From Leptolyngbya ohadii IS1 (lineage in GTDB: Bacteria > Cyanobacteriota > Cyanobacteriia > Elainellales > Elainellaceae), in contig NZ_NKFP01000004.1 of NCBI RefSeq assembly GCF_002215035.1, positions 373,726 to 437,725 of the forward strand: 64,000 nucleotides of DNA. The letters are read 5' to 3'. The notes under the pieces were generated by a model that had not been told where the DNA came from, ran no database searches, and saw nothing but the letters and a program-made list of their open reading frames with translations. The stretch's first letter is position 1, and each line of letters opens with the position of its first letter. The position numbers and the translations under genes are program-made. Below, one piece after another: positions 17,925 through 26,894 of the stretch.

Positions 17925-19151
17925 ATGATTAACGAAATTTTTATGCCTGCCCTCAGTTCCACCATGACGGAAGGCAAAATCGTGTCCTGGGTCAAATCCC
18001 CTGGCGACAAAATCGAAAAGGGTGAAACGGTCGTGATTGTCGAGTCCGATAAGGCAGACATGGACGTGGAATCCTTCTACGAGGGTTACCTTGCCACGAT
18101 CGTTGTTCCCGCTGGCGAATCTGCTGCGGTTGGATCTGCGATCGCCCTGGTTGCCGAAACCGAAGCCGAAATTGAACTTGCCAAACAGCAGGCATCCGCA
18201 AACGCAGCCCCCGCAGAAGCCACGGCAGACGCTCCGGCACAAATGGCAGCCGCCACCGCAGTTTCTCCCGCCCCGGCATCAGCAGCTAACGGCAATGGTA
18301 ACGGCATCCCCAGCCGCAATGGACGGACGATCGCCTCCCCCCGCGCCCGCAAACTGGCAAAAGAGCTGAAGATCGATCTGGCAGGACTCCAGGGAAGCGG
18401 ACCCTACGGACGCATTGTCGCAGAAGACATCGAAGCCGCCGCAGGCAAAACATCAGCTCCCGTCTCCCCTGCCGCTCCCGGTCAGGTCGTGCCGCTGAAC
18501 ACGCTGCAAAATGCCGTGGTGCGGAATATGATGGCAAGCCTGCAAGTGCCTGTTTTTCGGGTGGGCTACACCATCACGACGGACAATCTGGACAAGCTGT
18601 ACAAGCAGGTGAAGTCGAAGGGCGTGACGATGACGGCGCTACTGGCAAAAGCGGTTGCCGTGACGCTGCAAAAGCACCCCATCATGACTGCCTTCTACAC
18701 CGAACAGGGCGTCAACTACCGATCGTCAATCAACGTGGCGATCGCCGTAGCGATGGACGATGGCGGACTGATTACCCCAGTGCTGCAAAATGCCGACCAG
18801 CTTGACCTTTACTCCCTCTCACGGATGTGGAAGGATCTGGTTGATCGCTCCCGGTCTAAGCAGCTTCAGCCCGACGAGTACAGTACGGGTGGCTTCACGA
18901 TCTCGAATCTGGGAATGTTTGGAGTCGATCGCTTTGATGCTATCCTGCCGCCCGGACAGGGAGCCATTCTGGCAGTAGGCGCATCCCGTCCGCAAATGGT
19001 GGCAACGCCCGATGGACTGTTTGGCGTGAAAAATCAGATGCAGGTTAATCTCACCTGCGACCACCGCATTATCTACGGCGCACACGCTGCTGCCTTCCTG
19101 CAAGACCTGGCGAAGCTGATTGAAACCAATCCGCAGTCGTTAACGCTGTAA
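17925..19151 (+). CDS. pdhC: Pyruvate dehydrogenase E2, dihydrolipoamide acetyltransferase
   Basis: The 408-residue protein has one lipoyl domain (1-75, lipoyl Lys in VESDKADMDV), an Ala/Pro-rich swinging linker, a peripheral-subunit-binding domain (about 126-163, ASPRARKLAKEL..GPYGRIVAEDIE) and a catalytic domain ending in TCDHRIIYGAHAAAF. The catalytic His is present. The residue usually Asp in DHRxxDG is Tyr here, as in plastid-type E2, so this is a family feature rather than damage. It transfers acetyl groups to CoA in the PDH complex, feeding fatty acid synthesis. A strong terminator follows. Confidence 0.95.
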   Translation: MINEIFMPALSSTMTEGKIVSWVKSPGDKIEKGETVVIVESDKADMDVESFYEGYLATIVVPAGESAAVGSAIALVAETEAEIELAKQQASANAAPAEATADAPAQMAAATAVSPAPASAANGNGNGIPSRNGRTIASPRARKLAKELKIDLAGLQGSGPYGRIVAEDIEAAAGKTSAPVSPAAPGQVVPLNTLQNAVVRNMMASLQVPVFRVGYTITTDNLDKLYKQVKSKGVTMTALLAKAVAVTLQKHPIMTAFYTEQGVNYRSSINVAIAVAMDDGGLITPVLQNADQLDLYSLSRMWKDLVDRSRSKQLQPDEYSTGGFTISNLGMFGVDRFDAILPPGQGAILAVGASRPQMVATPDGLFGVKNQMQVNLTCDHRIIYGAHAAAFLQDLAKLIETNPQSLTL

Positions 19152-19206
19152 AGACGCTGCGAGGCGATCGATGGATAAAGATTAACGTCTATTCATTCAC
19201 AGACTG

Positions 19207-19229
19207 AGGGGCAACCGCCCCTTTTTTTT
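19207..19229 (+). terminator. Rho-independent terminator after pdhC
   Basis: GGGGC-aacc-GCCCC stem followed by eight T, 56 bp downstream of the pdhC stop and before the convergent LysM/M23 gene. Confidence 0.85.
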
Positions 19230-19238
19230 AGCGAATTT

Positions 19239-20255
19239 TTACCGCCTACTCCCCGATTGCGTCCCAGCTCCCCGCAGGGGTAATCGCAACTGCCGCAAAT
19301 AGTTGCCCGGATCTTGCGCCACCCAACCCAGATTAGAATTCGATCGCACTTCAAAGGTGAGATAAGGCTGACGATTCGCTCCCGGATTTCCGACTGTGCC
19401 GATCGTCGCCCCTGCCTGCACAGTTTGACCGACTCTTACATTCATTCGATCTAGCTGGGCATAGCGGGTCTGGAGTCCCTGGCTGTGATTGATTACAACT
19501 AGATTGCCGTACCCTGCCTGATTGCCCACAAAGGCGATCGTCCCTGCCCCTGCCGCGTAGACTGGCGTTCCTGCTGCTGCCTCTAAGTTCACGCCGCTCT
19601 GAAAAACGACCCTGCCGCTTGCCGGATTCAGCTGCCAGCCGTAGCGGGTCAGAACGGGCGCATCTGAGGGTAAGGGATAGCGATCGATCGGGCTATTCGT
19701 CGCCGTTGGGGCAGGCGTGGGCGACCAGTTTACCCCTGGGACAAAGACAACTCTGGGCGAAGTCTGACAACCATTTACCTCAAACAAAACGTCCGGACGC
19801 ACGTTATACCGTCGGGCAATCTCGCGCAGGCTGCTGCCCGCAGGCACTTCAACCCGGATGCCGTTATAGGGGGGAATGACAATTTCGGTTCCAACGGGGG
19901 CACTGCCGTTTCGCAGGTTGGGATTGAAGCCCATCAGCGTTGCCGGAATCAGATTATGACGAGCCGCAAGACTGTTTAGCGTATCTCCCGACCGAATTCG
20001 ATAGCGGGTGAGCTGGGACAGGGCAGGGGTAGGACAAGTCGGCGTTGAGGCATCCGGCGCAATAAAGGTGGGAGTTTGGGCGATCGCGCCTCCCGCAGTT
20101 CCCAGACCCAGCAGCAGGCTAATTACCCCAATGCTAAACACTTTTGCTCTGCTGGAAATGGGGAATTTTGCTGTTTCGCCAAAGGCAAATCCTTTCTGGC
20201 AGCCCTGAGGAGATTGCTGCCCTAACCGTGTTCTAAACAATGCTACGCCCACCAA
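19239..20255 (-). CDS. LysM-LysM-M23 (LytM-like) protein with degenerate metal site
   Basis: The 338-residue protein has a hydrophobic export segment (about residues 40-60, ending AQ), two LysM peptidoglycan-binding domains (about 83-127 and 130-175) and a C-terminal M23 fold. The M23 zinc motifs are replaced: FHxGxD reads FQSGVNL, the YAHL His reads YAQL, and HLHFEV reads YLTFEV. It is therefore probably not a hydrolase but a LytM factor of the EnvC/NlpD type that binds the wall and activates amidases during division. The start at 20255 leaves about 35 residues before the hydrophobic segment; ATG codons further in could be used. Confidence 0.88.
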   Translation of the reverse strand: MVGVALFRTRLGQQSPQGCQKGFAFGETAKFPISSRAKVFSIGVISLLLGLGTAGGAIAQTPTFIAPDASTPTCPTPALSQLTRYRIRSGDTLNSLAARHNLIPATLMGFNPNLRNGSAPVGTEIVIPPYNGIRVEVPAGSSLREIARRYNVRPDVLFEVNGCQTSPRVVFVPGVNWSPTPAPTATNSPIDRYPLPSDAPVLTRYGWQLNPASGRVVFQSGVNLEAAAGTPVYAAGAGTIAFVGNQAGYGNLVVINHSQGLQTRYAQLDRMNVRVGQTVQAGATIGTVGNPGANRQPYLTFEVRSNSNLGWVAQDPGNYLRQLRLPLRGAGTQSGSRR

Positions 20256-20279
20256 AACCCGTGATCCTTCCAGATAGTG

Positions 20280-20326
20280 TTGACTGAATCTTGACCGTGA
20301 AGCTGACTGAAATTTTGAATGAATGA
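20280..20326. repeat. 12-bp tandem array, four units
   Basis: Units at 20280, 20291, 20303 and 20315: ttgactgaatc, ttgaccgtgaag, ctgactgaaatt, ttgaatgaatga. It lies in the spacer between the divergent LysM/M23 and HtrA genes. Confidence 0.5.
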
Positions 20327-20454
20327 ATGCCTTAATTCTGGCAAATTTGGGTGATGATTGGCTTTCGCAGAATTGCGATTACCAATTTCCGGGCGATTCT
20401 GGTTAGTATTGGGGAGGATATCAGCCAGTCGTGTGAATTGCGAAGCTGCAAATT

Positions 20455-21678
20455 ATGGGCTTGTTAACGAAAAATCTGGGGTTCTATGCTGTTCTGCTGG
20501 CGATCGGCGGAAGTGCGGGTTGGGCAAGTGCCTACTATCTGCGATCGGTCAGTCCTAACCCACAAGCCAACCAGCCTTCTATCTCGCCTGCCCCGGAGAA
20601 TGCATCCGTTGTCTTTCGGGAAACCCAGGCGGTCGCTCAGCCTCCCCTGCCGATTGGCAACAATCACAACTTCATTGCGGATGCGGTGAAAAAAGTAGGT
20701 CCTGCCGTGGTGCGAATTGACTCCGAACGATCGGTAACATCCCAGCTTCCCGATGCGCTACAAAACCCCTTCTTCAAACGGTTCTTTGGTGAGGAGGCTC
20801 CCGTCCCTCCGCAGGATCGGATTGAGCAGGGCACCGGGTCGGGCTTTATTGTCAGTCAGGATGGACGGGTAATCACCAATGCCCATGTGGTGGAAGGGGC
20901 AAGCACGGTGAAGGTTACACTCAAGGATGGACGGACGCTAGACGGGAGAGTAGTGGGCATTGACCCCGTGACGGACGTTGCCGCCATCAAGCTCAGCGCA
21001 GCCGATCTCCCCACCGTAACCCTCGGTAATTCTGAAGATCTGATTCCGGGACAGTGGGCGATCGCGATCGGCAATCCGCTGGGACTGGACAATACCGTAA
21101 CGGCAGGCATTATTAGCGCAACTGGGCGATCGAGTTCTCAGGTGGGCATTCCCGATCGGCGGGTTCGTTTTATCCAGACCGATGCTGCCATTAATCCCGG
21201 AAACTCCGGCGGTCCTTTGCTGAACGATCGTGGCGAAGTGATCGGCATTAATACCGCAATTCGGGCAAACGCACAGGGCTTAGGCTTTGCAATTCCGATC
21301 GAGACGGGCTGGAGAATTGCTCAGCAGCTTTTTGACAAGGGACAGGCACAGCACCCCTATCTGGGCATTCAGATGGTTGATTTGACTGCTGATTTGCGCG
21401 ATCGAATTAATCAAGACCCCGATCTAAATCTCAAAATCACCGAGACGCAGGGCGTCGTCATTATTCAGGTGATGGAAGATGCTCCTGCTGCCCAGGCTGG
21501 CATCCGTCCGGGTGACGTTATCCTTAAGGTCAATAATGTTCCTGTCGCAACCTCTTCGGAAGTGCAGCAGCAAATTGAAACCAGTCAAATTGGGGGTTCT
21601 GTCGCAGTTGAAGTCAAGCGCGGCAACGAAACAAAAGTGATCGAGGTTCGCCCAATCGCCTTCCCCAATAATCAGTAA
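20455..21678 (+). CDS. HtrA/HhoA-type trypsin-like serine protease with PDZ domain
   Basis: The 407-residue protein has an N-terminal signal anchor (about 7-29), a linker, a trypsin-like domain with the intact triad His144 (TNAHVV), Asp174 (DPVTDVAAIKL) and Ser251 (NPGNSGGP), and one PDZ domain (about 300-395, GVVIIQVMEDAPAAQAGIRPGDVI). It degrades or refolds damaged proteins in the periplasm or thylakoid lumen. Cyanobacteria have three paralogues (HhoA, HhoB, HtrA) and I cannot tell which this is. The gene end carries a small tandem duplication (atcagtaa at 21671 and 21682). Confidence 0.93.
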   Translation: MGLLTKNLGFYAVLLAIGGSAGWASAYYLRSVSPNPQANQPSISPAPENASVVFRETQAVAQPPLPIGNNHNFIADAVKKVGPAVVRIDSERSVTSQLPDALQNPFFKRFFGEEAPVPPQDRIEQGTGSGFIVSQDGRVITNAHVVEGASTVKVTLKDGRTLDGRVVGIDPVTDVAAIKLSAADLPTVTLGNSEDLIPGQWAIAIGNPLGLDNTVTAGIISATGRSSSQVGIPDRRVRFIQTDAAINPGNSGGPLLNDRGEVIGINTAIRANAQGLGFAIPIETGWRIAQQLFDKGQAQHPYLGIQMVDLTADLRDRINQDPDLNLKITETQGVVIIQVMEDAPAAQAGIRPGDVILKVNNVPVATSSEVQQQIETSQIGGSVAVEVKRGNETKVIEVRPIAFPNNQ

Positions 21679-21736
21679 TGAATCAGTAATTCTGAACCCG
21701 CAGGTTTAGGCTGTGAACTTGAGTTTTGAGCCGCTG

Positions 21737-22090
21737 CTATTCCTCTAAATCAGACCCCATGGAAGGAATAGAGCCTTTAATGCTGGCTTCTAGCTCCATC
21801 CGCTGTTCCATGCGCCGCAGGAAATATCCCGTCATCATCGCCGACGCCAACAGTCCCGCGAGATTATCGCGATCGGTCGTCACCTGCACATTAAAGGCTT
21901 CCGAGGGCAGGACACCGACCAAGCCCTGGACGTTTTGAGAGATAATCTGCTTGATTTCTGGGCTAACCGATCGAGCGACCCGTGCCAGAACCTCAGGAGA
22001 TTGATGCTGAAGGTACTTCAACAGTTGATTTGCCTGACCCTCTTCAGTATCACTACCGAAGAACTCAAAATCGTCAGGGTTAAACACCAT
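21737..22090 (-). CDS. DUF760 domain protein
   Basis: The 117-residue protein matches DUF760, a family shared by cyanobacteria and plastids: LLKYLQHQSPEVLARVARSVSPEIKQIISQNVQGLVGVLP and NLAGLLASAMMTGYFLRRMEQRMEL. It is mainly helical and has no export signal. Function is unknown. It is convergent with HtrA and stands alone. Confidence 0.92.
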   Translation of the reverse strand: MVFNPDDFEFFGSDTEEGQANQLLKYLQHQSPEVLARVARSVSPEIKQIISQNVQGLVGVLPSEAFNVQVTTDRDNLAGLLASAMMTGYFLRRMEQRMELEASIKGSIPSMGSDLEE

Positions 22091-22312
22091 AGCAGCCTCA
22101 ATTTAAGTTACAACTGTCTGAACATTTATTGCGGTCTTAATAACCTATTGTGACATTGTTACCCGCCCCTGTGCCTAGTAGTCCTAGGGTAGCATTTTGC
22201 TTTTTTCGCGTCCTGTCCCAGGAAATACGGATTGATTTCTCGAAAATAATCTTTGTGTAAAAGGGGACATTCCCCCAAATACCTGCCGGGTCAGTGAGGC
22301 ACAAACCCAAAT

Positions 22313-22792
22313 TCAGGGATCGGACGGCTGAGGAAGCTTCTCGACCTGAAAATACTGATAAAACTTGTCTGTTACTTGAAGCCAGTAGGATCTGCCATCG
22401 GACTGTCTGCGCTTCCGCACAAATCCCAGGCTGACCAATTCCTGAACGTGCTGATAAGCTCCCGACCCCCGCAGCTCAACCAGATCGGTTTGGCTGATTG
22501 ATCCTTTTAACGCGATCGCCGCCAGAGTTCGCAGTGCCCCCCGCCCCAGATCCACCGGAATTAATGCCTGCACCAGCTCCTGATAGGCTTCTCGCAGCTG
22601 AAGACAATAGCCGTCCGGCGTTTCCACAATTTCCAGGGCACTTTCCCGCCGCGCATAGTCCGCCATCAGCTCAATCAAACCCTCTTTTACCTCCGCTCGA
22701 TCGCACCCTGCGTACTCGGCGATTTTGGCGATCGTCAAAGGCTGTGCCTTGAGGTAGAGAATCGCTTCGATTTTGGTGGCGAGGCGGGGCAT
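22313..22792 (-). CDS. scpB: Chromosome segregation protein ScpB
   Basis: The 159-residue protein consists of two winged-helix domains typical of ScpB, the kleisin-associated partner of SMC and ScpA: ATKIEAILYLKAQPLTIAKIAEYAGC, then RTLAAIALKGSISQTDLVELRGSGAYQHVQELVSLGFV. It acts on chromosome folding and segregation. scpA is not adjacent. It is slightly short but complete. Confidence 0.92.
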   Translation of the reverse strand: MPRLATKIEAILYLKAQPLTIAKIAEYAGCDRAEVKEGLIELMADYARRESALEIVETPDGYCLQLREAYQELVQALIPVDLGRGALRTLAAIALKGSISQTDLVELRGSGAYQHVQELVSLGFVRKRRQSDGRSYWLQVTDKFYQYFQVEKLPQPSDP

Positions 22793-23167
22793 TTTTTGAG
22801 GGGTGGGGAGTGGGGGAAGTAGGGGGAGGAGGGAGTGAAGAGGATGGGGAAATCTGAGTTTCCAGGGGAGTGAAGGATGGGTTAGCGAAGCGTAACGGAT
22901 GGGGTTCTCGATCGCTCGTCCAGCTTGCGAGTGCAGCAGATAATAGGAGCGGATGGGCGGCAGAAATTATCTCACACATCTTACAAAATTCAATCGAATT
23001 TGCGTCCGTGCAGTCCCAAACTGGGAGGCGATCGCCACCAGAGTAATTCAAACAGTAGGGATTAGACGTGGTTGAGGTCAACGGCTTGGCTCCCTCCCCA
23101 GACTTGAGGGTTAGGGGGCGGTTCGGAGCCAATTTGATTAATTTCTGAAATGCTGATCGCAGGTCAA
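22793..23167. repeat. Spacer with STRR-like G-rich repeats and a palindromic element
   Basis: The 375-bp spacer has no supported gene. 22798-22860 is a run of heptamer-like words (ggggagtggggg, agtaggggg), the reverse of the array at 24231-24272 before accA; both look like heptanucleotide STRR sequences. 23089-23127 is a diverged copy of the CCCCC/GGGGG palindrome (tccctccccagac / gttagggggcggtt). A 211-residue ORF across it is a shadow. Confidence 0.7.
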
Positions 23168-24043
23168 TTAATCTAAATTGCGCCCGGTTAGTTCCACGAA
23201 AATATCCTCTAAATTCGAGGGGCGAATCATCATGCCCGTTTTGTCTGGCTGCTGCTCCAGGTATTGCTTCGCTTCGTCCATCGTGGGGAAAAACTGATAG
23301 TCCCAACGACCGCTTCGCGCATCACCGAGGTGCCCGCCGTCCTGCTTCATGACCAGACCTTCCCCGTGGCGCTGCCGCAGCTCCTCCAGCGTGCCGAGTT
23401 CGATCAGTTTGCCGCTGTCCATGATGCCAATGCGATCGCACAGGTATTCCACCTCTTCCATGTAGTGAGTGGTTAGCAGCATCGTCATGCCTTGCTGGTT
23501 CAGACCTTTGATGATTTCCCAGAGGCGACGGCGCGTTTGTGGGTCGAGTCCCACGGTCGGTTCGTCCAGGAATAGAATCTGCGGCTCGTGCAGCAGTGCC
23601 CTGGCAATTTGGAGCCTGCGTTTCATGCCGCCAGACAGCGTTTTTACCATGTCATCGCGGCGATCGGCTAACTCCACGTAGTCCAGCCAGCGGCTAATTT
23701 CCTGTTTGCGTTTTGCCGGAGACAAATGGTGCATCCGGGCGTGGAATTCCATATTTTCCCAGACCGTCAAATCCTGATCGACGCTGAGCTGTTGCAGCAC
23801 CACGCCAATTTGCTTCTTGACGCCAAAGGGTTGCCGCACCACATCATAGCCCGCCACCACGATGTCGCCCTGGGTCGGCTTCGTCAGGGTTGTCAACATC
23901 CGAATTGTAGTAGACTTCCCAGCGCCATTAGGACCGAGTAAGCCAAATATCTCGCCCGGTTCGATCGTCAAAGACAAATCGTCAACGACCTGAACGTTGT
24001 TATAAACCTTATGAACGCTGTGGAGCGCAACTGCCGCCGTCAT
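23168..24043 (-). CDS. ABC transporter ATP-binding protein, DrrA/multidrug type
   Basis: The 291-residue ATPase has Walker A GPNGAGKST, Q-loop VVLQQ, signature LSGGMKRR, Walker B ILFLDEPTVGLD and the H-loop LLTTHYMEE. The C-terminal extension ending PSNLEDIFVELTGR is typical of DrrA/ABC-2 exporters. The membrane permease that should partner it is not adjacent, so the substrate cannot be inferred. Upstream is a short spacer and then divergent accA. Confidence 0.92.
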   Translation of the reverse strand: MTAAVALHSVHKVYNNVQVVDDLSLTIEPGEIFGLLGPNGAGKSTTIRMLTTLTKPTQGDIVVAGYDVVRQPFGVKKQIGVVLQQLSVDQDLTVWENMEFHARMHHLSPAKRKQEISRWLDYVELADRRDDMVKTLSGGMKRRLQIARALLHEPQILFLDEPTVGLDPQTRRRLWEIIKGLNQQGMTMLLTTHYMEEVEYLCDRIGIMDSGKLIELGTLEELRQRHGEGLVMKQDGGHLGDARSGRWDYQFFPTMDEAKQYLEQQPDKTGMMIRPSNLEDIFVELTGRNLD

Positions 24044-24230
24044 GATGGAACCCGTAGGGAATGAACACTTTCGATCTTACGTTACAACGACTTTACAAAG
24101 CAGGTTGTCCTCAAGGAGCGCCAGCCCGATCGCCCTCTGTTGAGCAACACTACCTCTAAGAGGGGACAGGCAAAGGGGACAGACTGTAAGGTAAACTACT
24201 GTTTAAGGATGATTGAGAAAGATTGCATTT

Positions 24231-24272
24231 CTCCCCCTATCTCCCCACTCCCTACTCCCCACTCCATCACTC
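24231..24272. repeat. STRR-like C-rich heptamer array upstream of accA
   Basis: Repeated words ccccact, ccctact and ccccact run into the accA start codon and leave no room for a normal ribosome-binding site. It is the reverse complement type of 22798-22860. Confidence 0.65.
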
Positions 24273-25253
24273 ATGGTCAGCACCGATCGCAAGCCCATAC
24301 TGCTCGACTTTGAAAAGCCCCTGGTTGAACTGGATGCCCGTATTGCCCAAATTCGGGAACTGGCAGAAGAAAACGATGTCGATGTGTCTGACCAGATCCT
24401 TCAACTAGAGGCGAGGGCAGTGCAGCTTCGGCAGGAAATCTTTGGCAGTCTGACTCCTGCTCAGCGGCTTCAGGTGGCGCGGCATCCCCGTCGTCCCAGT
24501 ACGCTGGACTATATTCAGGCAATCAGCGACGAGTGGATGGAACTGCACGGCGATCGATCAACCGGATCAGACGATCGGGCTTTAGTGGGCGGCATTGCTC
24601 GCTTAGAGGGGCGTCCGGTGGTAATGCTGGGACATCAAAAAGGGCGGGATACCAAGGACAACGTCAGCCGTAACTTCGGCATGGCATCACCGGGGGGCTA
24701 CCGCAAGGCACTGCGTCTAATGGATCACGCGAATCGGTTTGGAATGCCGATTATTACCTTTATTGATACGCCGGGGGCATACGCGGGCTTAGAGGCAGAG
24801 CGTCTGGGACAGGGAGAAGCAATCGCCATTAATCTGCGGGAAATGTTCCGTCTGGAAGTGCCGATCGTTTGTACAGTGATCGGGGAAGGGGGATCGGGGG
24901 GTGCCTTGGGGATTGGCGTAGGCGATCGGCTGATGATGTTCGAGCATTCCGTTTACACCGTTGCCAGTCCGGAAGCCTGTGCGGCAATTCTTTGGAAGGA
25001 TGCTGCCAAAGCGCCCCAAGCGGCAGAAGCCCTGCGAATTACTGCGACTGACCTGAAGGCGCTCGGCATTCTGGATGTCATTTTGCCAGAACCAATTGGA
25101 GGTGCCCACTCTGACCCGCTGGCTGCCGCTGCAACGCTCAAGCAAGCCCTGCTGAGCAATCTCCAGGAACTCAGCCAAATGACTCCTCATCAGCGGCGCG
25201 AACTCCGTTATCAGAAGTTTCGTCAGATTGGGCAATTTCAGGAATCCGACTAA
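24273..25253 (+). CDS. accA: Acetyl-CoA carboxylase carboxyltransferase subunit alpha
   Basis: ATG 24273 gives 326 residues starting [24 protein letters not shown]; an upstream start at 24213 would translate the repeat and is rejected. AccA hallmarks are QLARHPRRP-like [50 protein letters not shown] and [14 protein letters not shown]. With AccD it transfers carboxyl from biotin-AccB to acetyl-CoA, the committed step of fatty acid synthesis. accD is elsewhere. Confidence 0.96.
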   Translation: MVSTDRKPILLDFEKPLVELDARIAQIRELAEENDVDVSDQILQLEARAVQLRQEIFGSLTPAQRLQVARHPRRPSTLDYIQAISDEWMELHGDRSTGSDDRALVGGIARLEGRPVVMLGHQKGRDTKDNVSRNFGMASPGGYRKALRLMDHANRFGMPIITFIDTPGAYAGLEAERLGQGEAIAINLREMFRLEVPIVCTVIGEGGSGGALGIGVGDRLMMFEHSVYTVASPEACAAILWKDAAKAPQAAEALRITATDLKALGILDVILPEPIGGAHSDPLAAAATLKQALLSNLQELSQMTPHQRRELRYQKFRQIGQFQESD

Positions 25254-25742
25254 CTTATAAAAAAACTGAATTCTCCTGTAGGGGAGGCGTCTCGTGCCGA
25301 TCGAAGCCTGGTTTTACGTCTGCAATTCCTACATTCAGAATAAAACTCTTAACAATTTTCTCAGACATTTCTCAGGCAGAAAAATTCTGTAAAAACCCCG
25401 AATTTCAGGCGAGAAAACCGAATTCCCTGGAATTGCACTGCAAGGATAGTTTAAGATCAGCTATGTACGTCTCTCTGTCACCTGCCCGAAGAAGGAATTT
25501 CTGGGGAAAGTGGTATTAATCTGCGAACACCCGATCGCAAATGTTATAATCTTCGTGTAACATTTGTTTACATGGTTTTGCTGCTGATAAGAACTGGCTG
25601 ACTCAAATTCATGAATTCATCATTCATGAACCAATATTCACAAGTACATACAGTCTCGCGACCTGTCCGTATTTTTTGATTTTTTAGCAGCTTCGTTCCT
25701 GTCTCCTGTCCGTTCCTGGCGCAGCAATTCTTCTCTTGATAT

Positions 25743-25852
25743 CCCTTGCACTTGATATCTCCTTGCAGTGTATTCCTTTGCAATCTATTTCTTTGCAGTC
25801 CATTTCTTGCAATGTAATTCCTTGCAATAAGTTTTCTGCGGTGTTTTTTGCA
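25743..25852. repeat. 14-15-bp tandem array, eight units (TTGCA core)
   Basis: The core ttgca (once ctgcg) falls at 25746, 25763, 25778, 25793, 25807, 25822, 25836 and 25848: spacings 17, 15, 15, 14, 15, 14, 12. Typical units are tgtattcctttgcaa, tctatttctttgcag and tgtaattccttgcaa. It is the longest such array in the window. Confidence 0.8.
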
Positions 25853-25938
25853 GTGCGTGCCTCACCGGACTTCCTGGTCTCGTGAACCTGCCTCCTAGTG
25901 AGACTCGGCTGTTTGCATGGGCGGCTTGAGTTGATGCT

Positions 25939-25997
25939 AGTGAGTTTATTGCTCGTGTTTTGTTATCTCACGTTTGCTACTCCGCGTTTTGCTGCCT
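25939..25997. repeat. 14-15-bp tandem array, four units
   Basis: Units gtgagtttattgct (25939), cgtgttttgttatct (25954), cacgtttgctactc (25969) and cgcgttttgctgcc (25983). It is a second, unrelated unit family within the same spacer. Confidence 0.65.
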
Positions 25998-26048
25998 ACT
26001 GATGTACGACCCGTTCCTCACTGAGGTTGGTCTATCCGACACCCTTCG

Positions 26049-26078
26049 ACAGGTATTTCTTTCACAGGTATCTCCTTG
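26049..26078. repeat. 15-bp duplication upstream of the SDR gene
   Basis: acaggtatttctttc (26049) and acaggtatctccttg (26064), with a fainter gcaagtatt at 26091, immediately before the SDR start codon. Confidence 0.5.
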
Positions 26079-26110
26079 ATTGATCCCTCGGCAAGTATTT
26101 GGAAAATTGC

Positions 26111-26833
26111 ATGACCGCTCGAATTCATCAACGTGCCTTAATTACGGGCGCAAGCAGCGGCATTGGTAGAGCAACTGCGCTCTTGTTTGCCAAAGCCGGA
26201 ATTGATTTGGTGCTCGTCAGTCGTTCGCAGGATGCCTTGAATGCGGTCGCCGATGAGGTCATTCAACTAGGGGTTCAGGCTGAAGCTTATTCGATCGATT
26301 TAGCGGCGGTCGAGCAAGTCAAGTCCCAGATCGAAGCCATCGATCGCAAGACCCCAATCGATATTCTGGTTAACAATGCCGGAATTGCCTACACGGGCAA
26401 TCTGATCGACATCCCCCTCTCCGACTGGCAGCAGGTGATGAACCTGAATCTAACCAGTGTTTTCCAGTGCATTCAGGCGATTTTGCCCGGAATGCGGCAG
26501 CGGCGTGGCGGTATGGTGATCAACGTTGCGTCGATCGCTGGCTATCAGGCGTTCCCTGGTTGGGGGGCGTATAACGTCAGCAAGGCGGCGCTGATTTCCC
26601 TGTCGAAAACCCTGGCAGCGGAAGAGCGGGCAAGCGGCATTCGGGTCGTCACGGTTTGTCCCGGCTCAACGAATACCCCTATCTGGGATACGGACACCGT
26701 GCAGGCAGATTTCGATCGCTCCCAGATGCTCACTCCTGAAGTGGTGGCGCAAACGATTTTGCACGCGGCTCTGATGCCGTCTGGTGCGGTGGTGGAGGAA
26801 TTAACCGTCATGCCCAGCGGCGGTGCCTTTTAG
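26111..26833 (+). CDS. Short-chain dehydrogenase/reductase
   Basis: ATG 26111 gives 240 residues (MTARIHQRALITGASSGIG). The classical SDR motifs are present: TGASSGIG cofactor loop, NNAG, catalytic Ser in NVASIAG and YNVSK with the active Tyr and Lys. An NADP preference is possible from the SRSQ after strand 2. The substrate is unknown. A long repeat-filled leader precedes it and folE follows 61 bp downstream on the same strand, so the two may be cotranscribed. Confidence 0.92.
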   Translation: MTARIHQRALITGASSGIGRATALLFAKAGIDLVLVSRSQDALNAVADEVIQLGVQAEAYSIDLAAVEQVKSQIEAIDRKTPIDILVNNAGIAYTGNLIDIPLSDWQQVMNLNLTSVFQCIQAILPGMRQRRGGMVINVASIAGYQAFPGWGAYNVSKAALISLSKTLAAEERASGIRVVTVCPGSTNTPIWDTDTVQADFDRSQMLTPEVVAQTILHAALMPSGAVVEELTVMPSGGAF

Positions 26834-26894
26834 GGAATTCCTTCATTGGTTTGTCTGATTTGTTTTGTTTTCTGAGATCTACCCTTACTGAACT

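Larger units (their letters stand above)
25254..26110. other. 857-bp gene-free spacer dominated by tandem arrays
   Basis: No credible coding frame was found; a 71-residue minus ORF (25568-25783) overlaps repeat sequence and has no family features. Three separate short-period arrays occupy much of 25741-26072 (annotated individually). The first half (25254-25700) is AT-rich with no structure I can name, apart from cat/gaattcat words near 25610-25640. Confidence 0.7.

Noticed and set aside
17925-19151. E2 with Tyr in place of Asp in DHRxxDG
   Set aside because: Plastid-type E2 proteins share this Tyr, so it is normal for the lineage.
22671-23306. 211-residue minus-strand ORF between scpB and the ABC ATPase
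   Set aside because: It overlaps both real genes and reads through STRR and palindromic repeats, giving Pro/Ser-rich noise.
25568-25783. 71-residue minus-strand ORF in the long spacer
   Set aside because: Overlaps the tandem array and has no coding signature.
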